This document shows, piece by piece, positions 32,731 through 42,444 of a stretch of 64,000 bases of DNA. Numbering within the stretch: position 1 is the first letter of the stretch; each line of letters begins with the position of its first letter. Under the pieces are notes generated by a model. The model saw nothing but the letters and a program-made list of their open reading frames with translations. It was not told the origin of the DNA and did no database searches. The translations under genes were made by a program, and so were the position numbers. The stretch is from Candidatus Kosakonia sp. 282A-S69 (GTDB lineage Bacteria; Pseudomonadota; Gammaproteobacteria; Enterobacterales; Enterobacteriaceae), in contig NZ_JAROAU010000003.1 in assembly GCF_029433855.1 (NCBI RefSeq), positions 1,141,256 to 1,205,255 on the forward strand, written 5' to 3'.

Positions 32731-35700
32731 ATGCCATTTCACAATTTTTTATCAAAAAAAGTTTATGTCCTGTTTGCTGATAATGAAAAGAGGGCTTTGC
32801 CCTCTGACGTCGACGCGGATCTGAATGAGGAGGCGTTACTCTGTGATGAGATTATTGACGTTGCGATAGATATTCCTGCGCAGGATCTCCCTGAAGTGAG
32901 TGAGCCCACCTGCGGACGCTTATCGCGGCAAAATGAAGAAGCTCAACAGCTAAAAGCAGCTCTTCGTGAGGCCCTGAGCCACAAGATGCCACATCTCATT
33001 GCGTATCGGCATCAGGGAGATAACAGATTTAAGCCGGATGCGACCGCCATTATTCGTTTACAGAAAAAGCTCCTGGCCGCGCGGGGTAAAACGGTGCCGG
33101 ACACGCTTCTCGCCCCCGCTCACCATTTTCTCGATACCCTATTGTCGCTACAGCAAAGCGACGACCCCGCCATTCATGAAACAGAACATCACGCTTTCGA
33201 TTTAGTGCGCGCGCTCTCCGGTGCGCTGGATGCTATCACTGTCGCCGAAAAGGTAGAGCATCTGGCGTGGGAGGCGCAAGTTGCCGCAACGGCAGATGAG
33301 TATCGTAATAGATTGATCGCTGCACTCCCGTCGCACATAACCCAGCGTCAACAGGCGGAGGCGTTACTCCTGTCTGAAAACAATGCGGCAAGCGCGGAGT
33401 ATCAGCGCTTCGCTCAATTAAAACAGTCGCTGATGGCTGAAAGTCGGCTGACTCGTCAGCGTCTGGCCGAGTGCCTGCAACAGCAGGCCGGAACCATACT
33501 GAGTAGTGCCCGTGATGCGCGGTTATACGCGATGGATGTTTTACTTAAGCGGGCGGATCGAACCGCCATGGGTAGGGCTGAGCAGCTTGCAGACTGGATG
33601 CAGGAGTATCAGGTCTTTGCGTCCCCTGAGCCTGTCACCCGAAAGCGTGTGCGACAAGGCAATCCGCTGACGAAGGGGCTCAAAGCAACAAACGATCATC
33701 ACCTGCTGGTTCATCATCTTCTGCAAATGGCCAACCTGCTTGGGAGCCTTACTGTGAGGCTGAAGCAGGTCATAGAGCATGTCGCACCTGACAGTGAGAA
33801 AAAAGAGGCGGGTAAGAGAGGATATGGTGCTGAGAGCAGAGTCAGAAACCTTGCCCAGGTGGTAAAAAGGGCCAGTCCTGGCGCGCGCAATACCCTTATC
33901 ACCACGGGCACAAGGAAAAAGCCCTCCCGCCAGCCAACCCCCACCGAAGCCGTCAACCGCGCGATAAGAGATAGCGCATTGCTTCTGCTTGACGCAATGC
34001 AACAGACAGAGCGTCGAATTAAACAGATACCGACCGCAGCAGGAAAAGTGGCAGACGCGGTTGAGCAATATCTGCAAGTGACGGGCTCGCGCGCAGGTGA
34101 AGGGGCATTTGCGGAACTTAATCATCTGCTCACCGGGGAGTTAGAGGCAGAAGCAAAGCGCTGGCAATCTCTCGAACAGCACGCGCAGCAGCAGCTGGAA
34201 GCCCTTCTCCATCCCCTGACGAAACGCACAGCAGAGGAGTGGGCAGGCCTGTTCCATGGTGCTTTGCTTGAGACACTGCGTGATGTGCGGCAGCGCACTG
34301 ATGCGGCGAGAACAGAAGATATCGATAACATCCTCCGTCAGACAGCGGAAGGGTTAAGCCAGCTTGGAGGACAAATGCAGGGCGCAGTTGTTCGCCTGGC
34401 GAGACGCGGCGACAGTGGCAGGATGGAACTGAATCACCACGTCGCACAGTGGTTAGTGGCGTTAAAGCGGATGAAAGCCGCGGTCAGAAAGAGCGTCAAT
34501 GATATGACGGGCTGTTTGCTGGGCAGCTTCTCGCATAGTGGGATGTTGATACGCGCCATTAGCGACTGGTCGGCAGAGCTGCGTCAGGAGTACTTACGCG
34601 ATTTTCCTGTGCAGGAAAAAGCCGAAGCAGCCACCTTATTTGACCGAACGTTGCTGGAGGTTATTGAGGATAGCCGCAGTAACTGGGTAAAAAAATCCGC
34701 TCCGCAGGCTGAAGGAGTGATAAGCAGACTAAAACTCGCGCTTCAGCATGCCCCGGAGGGGAGTCCACCCACACCAGCGGAGATATTAGCCGGCGCGCGG
34801 AGCGTGCCGAAGGATATTCGGTGCTGGGCTGAGAGAGAGATAACCAGGCGGGCAATCTCAGCGGTGCTCAGAGAGGGTTGTCGTCTGGGCGTCGGGCCAT
34901 TATCGTTACCCGTGCGCGTATTGCCTGGCGGGGCGCAAAGTGGAAGAGACCCTTTCCTCGGTCTGTCTGGCGGTGATTGCGTTATCAATACAGCGCTGTC
35001 GAAAGTTGCGTTTCGCTTAACGATGTCACTCTCTCCAACCGCTGATATGTGCGCAGCGGGAACATATCCGGATAACCCACAGGGTGAGCGACCCGAAGGT
35101 ATCGGCAAAGCGATCCTTGATTTGCCGAAAGAGCCGGCGTGGACGGCAGGATTTGTCGGCGCGCGCGCCGGGATTAATGCAGCAGTAAGGATGTCTATTG
35201 AGCAGGCGCTGGCACAAGAAGTCGCGAAATTCATCTCAGAAACGGCTGTATCAGCCGCGTTGGTGGTAAAACGCACTACACCCTCAGCAGCAAGGGATGA
35301 AGCTTCACCCCGACGCCGGTCAAAGCGCGCTGTGGATTATCATCAGGCACCGTCTGCGAACGTTTTCTATCCTGTGCCAGAACGGGAAACAGCAATTGAT
35401 TCGCGGCTTGCGATTAAAGTAAAAGAGACGTTACCTCTTACCGACAAAGGGATATTACCGGCATCGGAAGTTATCCAGGTATCGTCACTAACCTGCTTAT
35501 ACAGATATAACAAAGCGTTGTACTTATTTATTGGCGGTCGATACTGGCAGTTCGAATATACAGATATAAACGCAACCCCTTTAAAGGGATATATTTATGC
35601 TGATAAGCAAGAAAAAGATGAGCATAATCCATCACTACCTGTGTATTTTAATGAAGAGAATAATAGATGGTGTTTTTTGGAAGATGATTATGCTCAGGAT

Positions 35701-38700
35701 GATAAGCATGTTAATCCTGGTGTAAATAGCTACATTACAACTGAGGCTTCAGCCCGGCTTATTGAAGAGGCGGTAAGTTGGCCAGCGCACACGGCTTATA
35801 CGTATCTCTATATGGCTCACGGAAAACAGGGTCAAATTTATTTTGATGGGCAAAAGTACTCTATCTATCTGCACGATAAATATTGGCCTGTGACATTAAA
35901 AGGCGTTAACGAGGCTGCTATCGTGCTCGACGAAACTATGCCTGTAACGATTTACCGTGATGCTGAATCGATGGTCTGGGAAGTAAAAATAGAGCCGGGT
36001 TATAAAGGCGGGACGGCTGCATTGCTATCGGATGTCAGGGGCTGGGACGTAAAAGGCTCTTATAATATGTCGCTCTCTGAAGTACCCCGTGAGGGAAGTT
36101 TTTACAAAGAAAGTCATGGCCATTTATATATCTATTTTGCCGGTAGGTTTTGGCCCTGCAAGAAATTAAGTGCGGATCTCTGCGGCGTATTTGTTACCGC
36201 GTGGGGGATGAAAAAAGTCGTTATTATCAGTGACGTTAATGGTCGCTGGGATTACGCGGATCAGACACAAGTGGAAAAATTTAACGCTTTTTTAGATTTC
36301 CAAAAAAGCGTTGGGGTCTCTAAGCTCGAATCTGCAGCGAAACAAAAGATCCATGACTGCCTTACGGCGATTAATTTTGTCTCCTGGGATGATTTAATTA
36401 ATCAGATAGTCACGATTGTCGACACGGAGTTTCACAAGATCTATTTGCATCCGGAAAATGAAAATCTTATCACCATAATGATGCTCAGAAAAATGATTCT
36501 CGACACCCAGAGCGTGGCGAAAGGCATCCTTAAAGGCACAGCATATGAGAGTGCGAACTTATCCTGGAATCAGCAACTCCTGTCCCACTATTGGGATGCG
36601 TTCAATATTGATATTACAGATGTCAGTATATTGCCTACCGCGCGCTATGCGCATATTCTGGCTGATGACGCACAGGATAAATGTAACAAATTTAAGGCTT
36701 TTTTCGAGAAGGAAAAGAAACGTTTGGCGGAAATTGATGCCCACATTGCTGTGTTAAAAAGGAAAATATGGGATGCAGAAAATAATCCCAGAGAGTATTT
36801 CAGCGCCTCGCTTGCGATGTCTTACCATGTAAGATATAGCCAGGATTTCACCCCCGATCTGAAGAAAAAAGAGGGTGAAAAAAACGTTGTGCAAACCATT
36901 ATTAACAGAATGCAGAAAAAAAGAGATGCCTATAATAAAATTATCCAGTCGTATAAGAAAAAATACCAGGGGTATGAAGAGGGAATAGCGCTTGGGGATA
37001 AAACTTTTATCCAGCGACTTGAATTGCAGAAAGATAAATCAGATATTATTACCGCCGCAAAAGAAGCGGTAGCCGAACTGGCACTTAAGGAGGTGAAACT
37101 TCGGCAAATCCTTCGCTTCGATGAAGGGGAAAGGGAGCGCAATCAGATTGACACGCTTCGTATTGCCAGAGCAACGGTAAGAACAATATTGGTGCAACAA
37201 CAGACCTATATCGAGCTGACGCAATTGCTGGAAACAATAAATATAACAATACCCGACGCTGCTGGGACTTATATTGACATTGTTTGGGCGAATAAAGTTA
37301 CCGAAGAGATATATCCGAAACTCTTTGTTGAGGAAGACAACCCTGCAGCACATGATCTTCTTCCAGCTATGCTGCATTGGATGCAGAAGAATAAAAAGAG
37401 TGTTTCACACTTAAAGAATCTTCGTGCGCAAGAGATCATCGATGCCTATGCAAAAAGCCGTCATCTATTAAACCCATTAACGACTGAAAAAGATATACCA
37501 GAAGGGTATGTCTCTTTATCTGAATTACTGGATAGAGAATATTTTTCGAGTAAGTGGGATTACAATCAGCAATTTATTCAATATAAAAGCAAATATAGTT
37601 GCTATGAAGCAAGCGAGCGAGTCAGGGAGTTGTTAATTATTTCTGGTTTTTCATTGGATGAAATTACAGCAACGATAAAAAAAAGAATTCGCCTCAGTGT
37701 CAGAAAGAAAAATAACGTCAGGAATATCCATGCTGGAGAGCTTTTGTTTGTTCAGTTCAAAGACAATAACTGGGTCTTTTTCTCCATTTTTCCTCATGCC
37801 ACATTCACGCGACGGTTCACTGATGCACAAATGCAAAGCAACCCGTGGCTACAAGCAATTGCTAATCTTGAACCCCATAAAGTTCATAGTCATGGGCTGG
37901 AGAGCGTATTTACCGAGGCCTTTTTCAAAAAGCATTTTGGTCGCGAAAATGAAAAGATTTATTGGGACGGCGCGCGACGCGCGGCGAAAGAAAAAGAGGA
38001 GCTAATCGATAACATCCTTTACAAGAAAGAGGGTGAAACGGAATATCCTAACCCCTTCGAGCACGCTCATTTTGGTGGTACTGAGTACAATTTTTACAAC
38101 CATGAAAAGTATCCCAAAGATAATCTTGTTGTTACGCTGAATATTAGTATGAAAGATGCGCTCAACCGTTCGGCCAATAAGCTTAAAGCCGATCTTTATA
38201 AGCCATCTGTGCTGCATCGTATTGCATGTCTTTTCATCCCTTTCTATTCCGATATAAATGGTTTTCTCACTGATGATGAATACCAACCGGATGGGTTTGC
38301 TCTTATGGCCGACATTTTTAGCGTGGTGTGCGTGGCGACGCAGGCAGGTACAAAAATCAGCGCGCTGATAAAAAATGCAAAAGGGATCGTCACTATCTCG
38401 CGCGAAGGGGGAGCGAGAGGTTTAACCGGCAAACACTTATATAGATATATGATTCGTGAGATGGGAAAACAGGGCATTATAAACACTATCGAATTGGGGA
38501 AAATAAGTATTAACACGGTATTCGATTTAGTTGATGCGCTTATGCTACGCGATCTCACCGGCTATATAGTATCTAAAGTTCGTGCTGCCATGATCTTTCA
38601 TAATATTATTCCCGCTAAGTCTGCTGCTCAAACGATTGGCGAAGAGTTTATTCGCATGAATGTGGCGCTGAAAGATATGCAAAAGCAGACCTTGCGGGGC

Positions 38701-41214
38701 GGTGAGATTTATATAAGTTTCGACCCGAAAACCCGGTCGCGAGTTTATTATATAGAAACCGCAAAAGGTGTCTCTGAAGTGCGCTGGAGCCCGGCAACCA
38801 AAGCATGGCGTACTGTTGATCCCCGTGATTCAGGAAATCCTGGACAGATTATGAGCCTTGAAGGGGGAGAATGGGTCGTGGCCCCTGATACTAAAGGTGT
38901 CACAGTCCAGCCTGAGATGGGGATACAACCTTTGCGCGATAACCTACCTGATAAAAAAATCTCCTTTAATACCCTTGCTGCAACAGAAACCGAAGGGGTG
39001 GATGCGCAAGTTTTACTAAAAGAGCTTTACACCCGCAACGCTATCAAACTCGCGATGAACAATCCTACCGATCGGGGCAAATATTTAATGGCTCAAGTAG
39101 GCAATTTCATGCTCGAAAAAGGCTTTGAAAACATTCGCTACCGGGGTATTGCTATTTTTGTTAACCGCATGGATAAAATGCCAACGAATCACTTCGTTGT
39201 TATCGGGACTAAAAATAATCGCGACTATGTTTTTGATCTCACGGCAGGCAACTTCTCAAATAAATATGATGAGTTCAATGGCCCTGTTATTCTTCCGGAA
39301 GAGCTGTGGGCGCAAAAATACGCAAATATAAACGGTTCTAGTCTTATCAAATACGCTGATTATAGATCCCGCGCAAAAGCGCATAAGATGTTTGGTGTAC
39401 ACAGCGAATATACCAGTCATGGGCCTCAAGCTATTATTCCCAATGCGAAAGTGCTTAGGCGCCCTGAATGGTATTACCCCGATTCGTTAGCGGCAGAGTC
39501 AATAGTAGGCAAAAACGCAGATGGAGTAAAAACGATGGTACCCGGGCCCGAGGCAGAAAATAAAGTCATGTCATCGGTGCGCCGTAGCCAGTGGAAAACA
39601 GTCACTACTGACGATGCAACAGATTACGCGGTGGGAATATTTGAAAATAGTGAATTACTCAATAAAGAAACAGCGAGTTTACTCCGTCAAAGCATAAAGG
39701 GTACGGAAAGAGAGGGGGCGGCGCTCACCGAAGCTTCAGGCTTACTCGAAACGCCACGGCTGATGACCTCTCTCGAAGAGTTGCTGCGCCTGGATAAAGG
39801 GGAAATGCTGTTTTTCTGTAAGGCTAACGCAGCCGTGATGACCACCCCGACGCAGCCTTTTCATGTCATGGTCAGCGTCGGTAATGGGCGTTTTGCTGGC
39901 ATAAATAACAGTATTCTTGATGAGGCGCTTAGCAACGACCCCCGCATTCTACTGGCTGAGCAGCTCGGCGACTTTGCAGGGACGCAGTTCAAACGTAGTG
40001 CAGACGGAGAAAGAGTGCAGATCTACGCGGCCAGGCCGACAGGGCTGCTCCTCGCGGACAAAGTGCCATTACGCGACCTGGCCAGCACTATCCCTGCTGG
40101 TACGGACAGCCTCAGCGGTTTAACCGATTTACTGGCAAAGTCCGCTAAATTGGCACCCGAACAGGCCCGGGCATTAATGCGGGCGCTTCAGCCAGTGATT
40201 GAAAATCCCGCGCCTGTTTATGGCCAGTTGGGTGCCATCGAGGATGTGCTCACTTCACCGGTGAGTATTAAAACAGAGGTGGAGATGATGGCTGTGCCGG
40301 AGGGGCACCTTGTGACCTTTATGCGAAGAGGTAAATCAAATGCCGGTCATGTGATGTACAGCCTGGGGGACGGTGAGTTTGTTATCTTCAATCCTGCGCG
40401 GCTTGATGCTTCATTAGCCGATAAAAATACCATTATTCACGCCAGCGAAATCCCCGCCGAAGTATTGCGCCGCAACGTTGTTTCTGCCGGTGAAATTTCC
40501 CTGAAAAAAATGCGCGTGTCGGCGTTACTGGGATCAGAGGGGGCATTTTCTGTAGAGGGGAGCACACTCGCAATTAAAGCTATGGGAGGACCCGGTGCGG
40601 TGAATAGTATGGATGCGCAGGAGCTGGCGGATACTATTCGCGGTTTAGCAAGATGCGAAAGTTCTGCCGTTGATTTATCCAGCATAAGCGAAATTAACTT
40701 TTATAGTCATTTTGGTGCGCTGGGTAAGGTGCCCGTCGGCAAGGCGCTGGCCTATTTCCTGGATAAAAAGGTAACGGCTTATCCGGTATTTTATAGCCCT
40801 AAATTACAGGGCAACGACGCTTTACTGTCGGAGGCCCGGACATTTTTACCCGAGGATTTATCTGCAGATGAACTTGCTGTACTGATTAAACAGCAAAGTC
40901 GCAGTCATGAATTTTGGGAGCATACACGCTCATTATTCGGCGATAAAGGGGCGACAGAAAGCGTGGAGATGAGCAACGAACTGAAAGAACTTTTACTGCA
41001 AGTAGCTGATTATATTCGCGGAAAAATTTCGATAGACAGTTTCCTGGATGGTATGACTCACTTTACCAATGGATTGATGATCATGAAGATTGCACTCAAC
41101 CTTCTCTACAATCATGAAGAGACCGATTTTGACGGATACGTTTCGCTGACGTGTGATGTATTAGGCGCAAGCCGGTTTGGCATGGAGTTAATGATACATT
41201 TCCTTGAAAGGTAG
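32731..41214 (+). CDS. Giant multi-domain toxin-like protein (2827 residues)
   Basis: I do not recognise a named family for the whole protein. Layout: 1-~860 helical, Gln/Arg/Glu-rich; a basic RRRSKRAV at 861-868 resembling a proprotein-processing site; ~920-1165 three repeats, each with an aromatic strand ending in [YF]W (Trp939, Trp1052, Trp1141); ~1320-1500 charged coiled coils. A hydrophobic region around 1826-1875 with CLFIPFYSDINGFLTDDEY...GFALMADIFSVV resembles the membrane-targeting part of large dermonecrotic-type toxins. A deamidase-like module at ~2100-2220 has His2154 and Asp2169 but no Cys. Twin HVM modules follow at His2378 and His2540, then a C-terminal ADTIRGLA...KALAYFLDKKVTAYP block (~2632-2685). 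No signal peptide, Rhs or calcium-binding repeats and no immunity-like neighbour. Intact frame with strong ribosome site and terminator. It sits between vsr and yedA, which are adjacent in E. coli. An intracellular-acting toxin or effector is the best guess. Confidence 0.7.
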   Translation: MPFHNFLSKKVYVLFADNEKRALPSDVDADLNEEALLCDEIIDVAIDIPAQDLPEVSEPTCGRLSRQNEEAQQLKAALREALSHKMPHLIAYRHQGDNRFKPDATAIIRLQKKLLAARGKTVPDTLLAPAHHFLDTLLSLQQSDDPAIHETEHHAFDLVRALSGALDAITVAEKVEHLAWEAQVAATADEYRNRLIAALPSHITQRQQAEALLLSENNAASAEYQRFAQLKQSLMAESRLTRQRLAECLQQQAGTILSSARDARLYAMDVLLKRADRTAMGRAEQLADWMQEYQVFASPEPVTRKRVRQGNPLTKGLKATNDHHLLVHHLLQMANLLGSLTVRLKQVIEHVAPDSEKKEAGKRGYGAESRVRNLAQVVKRASPGARNTLITTGTRKKPSRQPTPTEAVNRAIRDSALLLLDAMQQTERRIKQIPTAAGKVADAVEQYLQVTGSRAGEGAFAELNHLLTGELEAEAKRWQSLEQHAQQQLEALLHPLTKRTAEEWAGLFHGALLETLRDVRQRTDAARTEDIDNILRQTAEGLSQLGGQMQGAVVRLARRGDSGRMELNHHVAQWLVALKRMKAAVRKSVNDMTGCLLGSFSHSGMLIRAISDWSAELRQEYLRDFPVQEKAEAATLFDRTLLEVIEDSRSNWVKKSAPQAEGVISRLKLALQHAPEGSPPTPAEILAGARSVPKDIRCWAEREITRRAISAVLREGCRLGVGPLSLPVRVLPGGAQSGRDPFLGLSGGDCVINTALSKVAFRLTMSLSPTADMCAAGTYPDNPQGERPEGIGKAILDLPKEPAWTAGFVGARAGINAAVRMSIEQALAQEVAKFISETAVSAALVVKRTTPSAARDEASPRRRSKRAVDYHQAPSANVFYPVPERETAIDSRLAIKVKETLPLTDKGILPASEVIQVSSLTCLYRYNKALYLFIGGRYWQFEYTDINATPLKGYIYADKQEKDEHNPSLPVYFNEENNRWCFLEDDYAQDDKHVNPGVNSYITTEASARLIEEAVSWPAHTAYTYLYMAHGKQGQIYFDGQKYSIYLHDKYWPVTLKGVNEAAIVLDETMPVTIYRDAESMVWEVKIEPGYKGGTAALLSDVRGWDVKGSYNMSLSEVPREGSFYKESHGHLYIYFAGRFWPCKKLSADLCGVFVTAWGMKKVVIISDVNGRWDYADQTQVEKFNAFLDFQKSVGVSKLESAAKQKIHDCLTAINFVSWDDLINQIVTIVDTEFHKIYLHPENENLITIMMLRKMILDTQSVAKGILKGTAYESANLSWNQQLLSHYWDAFNIDITDVSILPTARYAHILADDAQDKCNKFKAFFEKEKKRLAEIDAHIAVLKRKIWDAENNPREYFSASLAMSYHVRYSQDFTPDLKKKEGEKNVVQTIINRMQKKRDAYNKIIQSYKKKYQGYEEGIALGDKTFIQRLELQKDKSDIITAAKEAVAELALKEVKLRQILRFDEGERERNQIDTLRIARATVRTILVQQQTYIELTQLLETINITIPDAAGTYIDIVWANKVTEEIYPKLFVEEDNPAAHDLLPAMLHWMQKNKKSVSHLKNLRAQEIIDAYAKSRHLLNPLTTEKDIPEGYVSLSELLDREYFSSKWDYNQQFIQYKSKYSCYEASERVRELLIISGFSLDEITATIKKRIRLSVRKKNNVRNIHAGELLFVQFKDNNWVFFSIFPHATFTRRFTDAQMQSNPWLQAIANLEPHKVHSHGLESVFTEAFFKKHFGRENEKIYWDGARRAAKEKEELIDNILYKKEGETEYPNPFEHAHFGGTEYNFYNHEKYPKDNLVVTLNISMKDALNRSANKLKADLYKPSVLHRIACLFIPFYSDINGFLTDDEYQPDGFALMADIFSVVCVATQAGTKISALIKNAKGIVTISREGGARGLTGKHLYRYMIREMGKQGIINTIELGKISINTVFDLVDALMLRDLTGYIVSKVRAAMIFHNIIPAKSAAQTIGEEFIRMNVALKDMQKQTLRGGEIYISFDPKTRSRVYYIETAKGVSEVRWSPATKAWRTVDPRDSGNPGQIMSLEGGEWVVAPDTKGVTVQPEMGIQPLRDNLPDKKISFNTLAATETEGVDAQVLLKELYTRNAIKLAMNNPTDRGKYLMAQVGNFMLEKGFENIRYRGIAIFVNRMDKMPTNHFVVIGTKNNRDYVFDLTAGNFSNKYDEFNGPVILPEELWAQKYANINGSSLIKYADYRSRAKAHKMFGVHSEYTSHGPQAIIPNAKVLRRPEWYYPDSLAAESIVGKNADGVKTMVPGPEAENKVMSSVRRSQWKTVTTDDATDYAVGIFENSELLNKETASLLRQSIKGTEREGAALTEASGLLETPRLMTSLEELLRLDKGEMLFFCKANAAVMTTPTQPFHVMVSVGNGRFAGINNSILDEALSNDPRILLAEQLGDFAGTQFKRSADGERVQIYAARPTGLLLADKVPLRDLASTIPAGTDSLSGLTDLLAKSAKLAPEQARALMRALQPVIENPAPVYGQLGAIEDVLTSPVSIKTEVEMMAVPEGHLVTFMRRGKSNAGHVMYSLGDGEFVIFNPARLDASLADKNTIIHASEIPAEVLRRNVVSAGEISLKKMRVSALLGSEGAFSVEGSTLAIKAMGGPGAVNSMDAQELADTIRGLARCESSAVDLSSISEINFYSHFGALGKVPVGKALAYFLDKKVTAYPVFYSPKLQGNDALLSEARTFLPEDLSADELAVLIKQQSRSHEFWEHTRSLFGDKGATESVEMSNELKELLLQVADYIRGKISIDSFLDGMTHFTNGLMIMKIALNLLYNHEETDFDGYVSLTCDVLGASRFGMELMIHFLER

Positions 41215-41257
41215 CCTGCTGGTTGGACTACAGAGTCGTCGTCACGAATGATGGAAG

Positions 41258-41296
41258 GAACTCTTCCCCCACTTACCGGGGGAAGAGTTCTTTTTT
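41258..41296 (+). terminator. Rho-independent terminator after the giant gene
   Basis: 13-base perfect stem GAACTCTTCCCCC/GGGGGAAGAGTTC with a seven-base loop and a T run, 43 bases after the stop codon. Confidence 0.93.
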
Positions 41297-41320
41297 AATC
41301 GCGGCTATAAGCAGTGGGCG

Positions 41321-42232
41321 TTATTTTTCTGCCTCGCAGGCGGTGACCACCGGACGCGCTGGCAGGAGATACTTGCCGAGCGTGACCAGCACCACCGCAA
41401 AAATGATCACCCCCAACGCCAGCCACTCGATTGAGGAGAGGTGTTCATCCGCAAACGTAGTGCCGAGCAGCACAGCCACCACCGGGTTGACGTAAGCATA
41501 ACTGGTGGCGACGGCGGGCGACACGTTGCGGATCAGATACATATAGGCATTGATGGCGATAATCGAGCCGAACAGCGCCAGGTAGCCGACGGCGAAGAAG
41601 CCCTCGACAGGCGGCACGGCGCTCAGCCGTTCGCCGCTGAACGCGGAGGCGGCGAGCAGTACGATCCCGGCGGCCAGCATCTCGATCGCGCCTGCCATCA
41701 TACCGGTCGGCAGTTCGATGCGCGATCCGTAAACGGAGCCAAACGCCCAACTGAGCGAGCCAATCAAAATCAGCCCGGCGCCCCACGGATTGCCGCTTAA
41801 GTTACCGCCGCTGTTAAGCAATACGATGCCGACCAGGCCAATGGCGATGCCCAGCCACTCCAGCTTACGGGTGGCGATGCCAAAAAAGCGGCTGAAGCAG
41901 AGAGTGAAGAGCGGAACGGTCGCGACCACCACCGCAGCGATGCCGGAGGGGACATTCTGGTGCTCGGCGACGGTAACAAAACCATTGCCGACGGCCAGCA
42001 GCAGCACGCCAATCAGCGCCGCGTTAAGCATAGGACGCAGCGGCGGCAGCTTGTGGCCGGTAACCAGTAGCACTCCCGTCAACAGCGTGCCGGCGCAGAA
42101 GAAGCGCGTGCCGGCCAGCATAAACGGCGGCCAGCTCTCAACGCCGATGCGGATAACAAAGTATGTGGAACCCCAGATAATGTAGAGCGCAAAAAGCGCG
42201 CCAATCAGCGGTAAAACCTGCCTGAAACGCAT
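41321..42232 (-). CDS. yedA: EamA/DMT-family transporter YedA
   Basis: 303-residue inner-membrane protein (E. coli YedA 306) with ten predicted helices in two EamA repeats (about residues 10-140 and 150-290). Conserved ALYIIWGSTYFVIRIGVESWPPFMLAGTRF opens the first, and ATSYAYVNPVVAVLLG marks the second. Drug/metabolite exporter; substrate unknown. Single gene facing the giant gene's terminator. Confidence 0.93.
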   Translation of the reverse strand: MRFRQVLPLIGALFALYIIWGSTYFVIRIGVESWPPFMLAGTRFFCAGTLLTGVLLVTGHKLPPLRPMLNAALIGVLLLAVGNGFVTVAEHQNVPSGIAAVVVATVPLFTLCFSRFFGIATRKLEWLGIAIGLVGIVLLNSGGNLSGNPWGAGLILIGSLSWAFGSVYGSRIELPTGMMAGAIEMLAAGIVLLAASAFSGERLSAVPPVEGFFAVGYLALFGSIIAINAYMYLIRNVSPAVATSYAYVNPVVAVLLGTTFADEHLSSIEWLALGVIIFAVVLVTLGKYLLPARPVVTACEAEK

Positions 42233-42444
42233 AACCCACCACGGGAAAGGATAAGAGGCTTATAGTTAACGATAAAAGTATTTGTCTGGCGAGGGGTTAA
42301 TCACACTCAACGTGTTAAATATTTGTTGACATTATGTTCTCCCGCTCAACAAGGTTATTTCCGCCTGCTATCTTTTACCGCATACTGTAACGCGTTCGAT
42401 ACTCGCTGGGCGGTTTGCGCAGCTTAATCAAAAAGGAAGACATT

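Noticed and set aside
41215-41320. Immunity gene downstream of the giant gene
   Set aside because: Only 106 bases including a terminator separate it from convergent yedA, so there is no room for an immunity protein.
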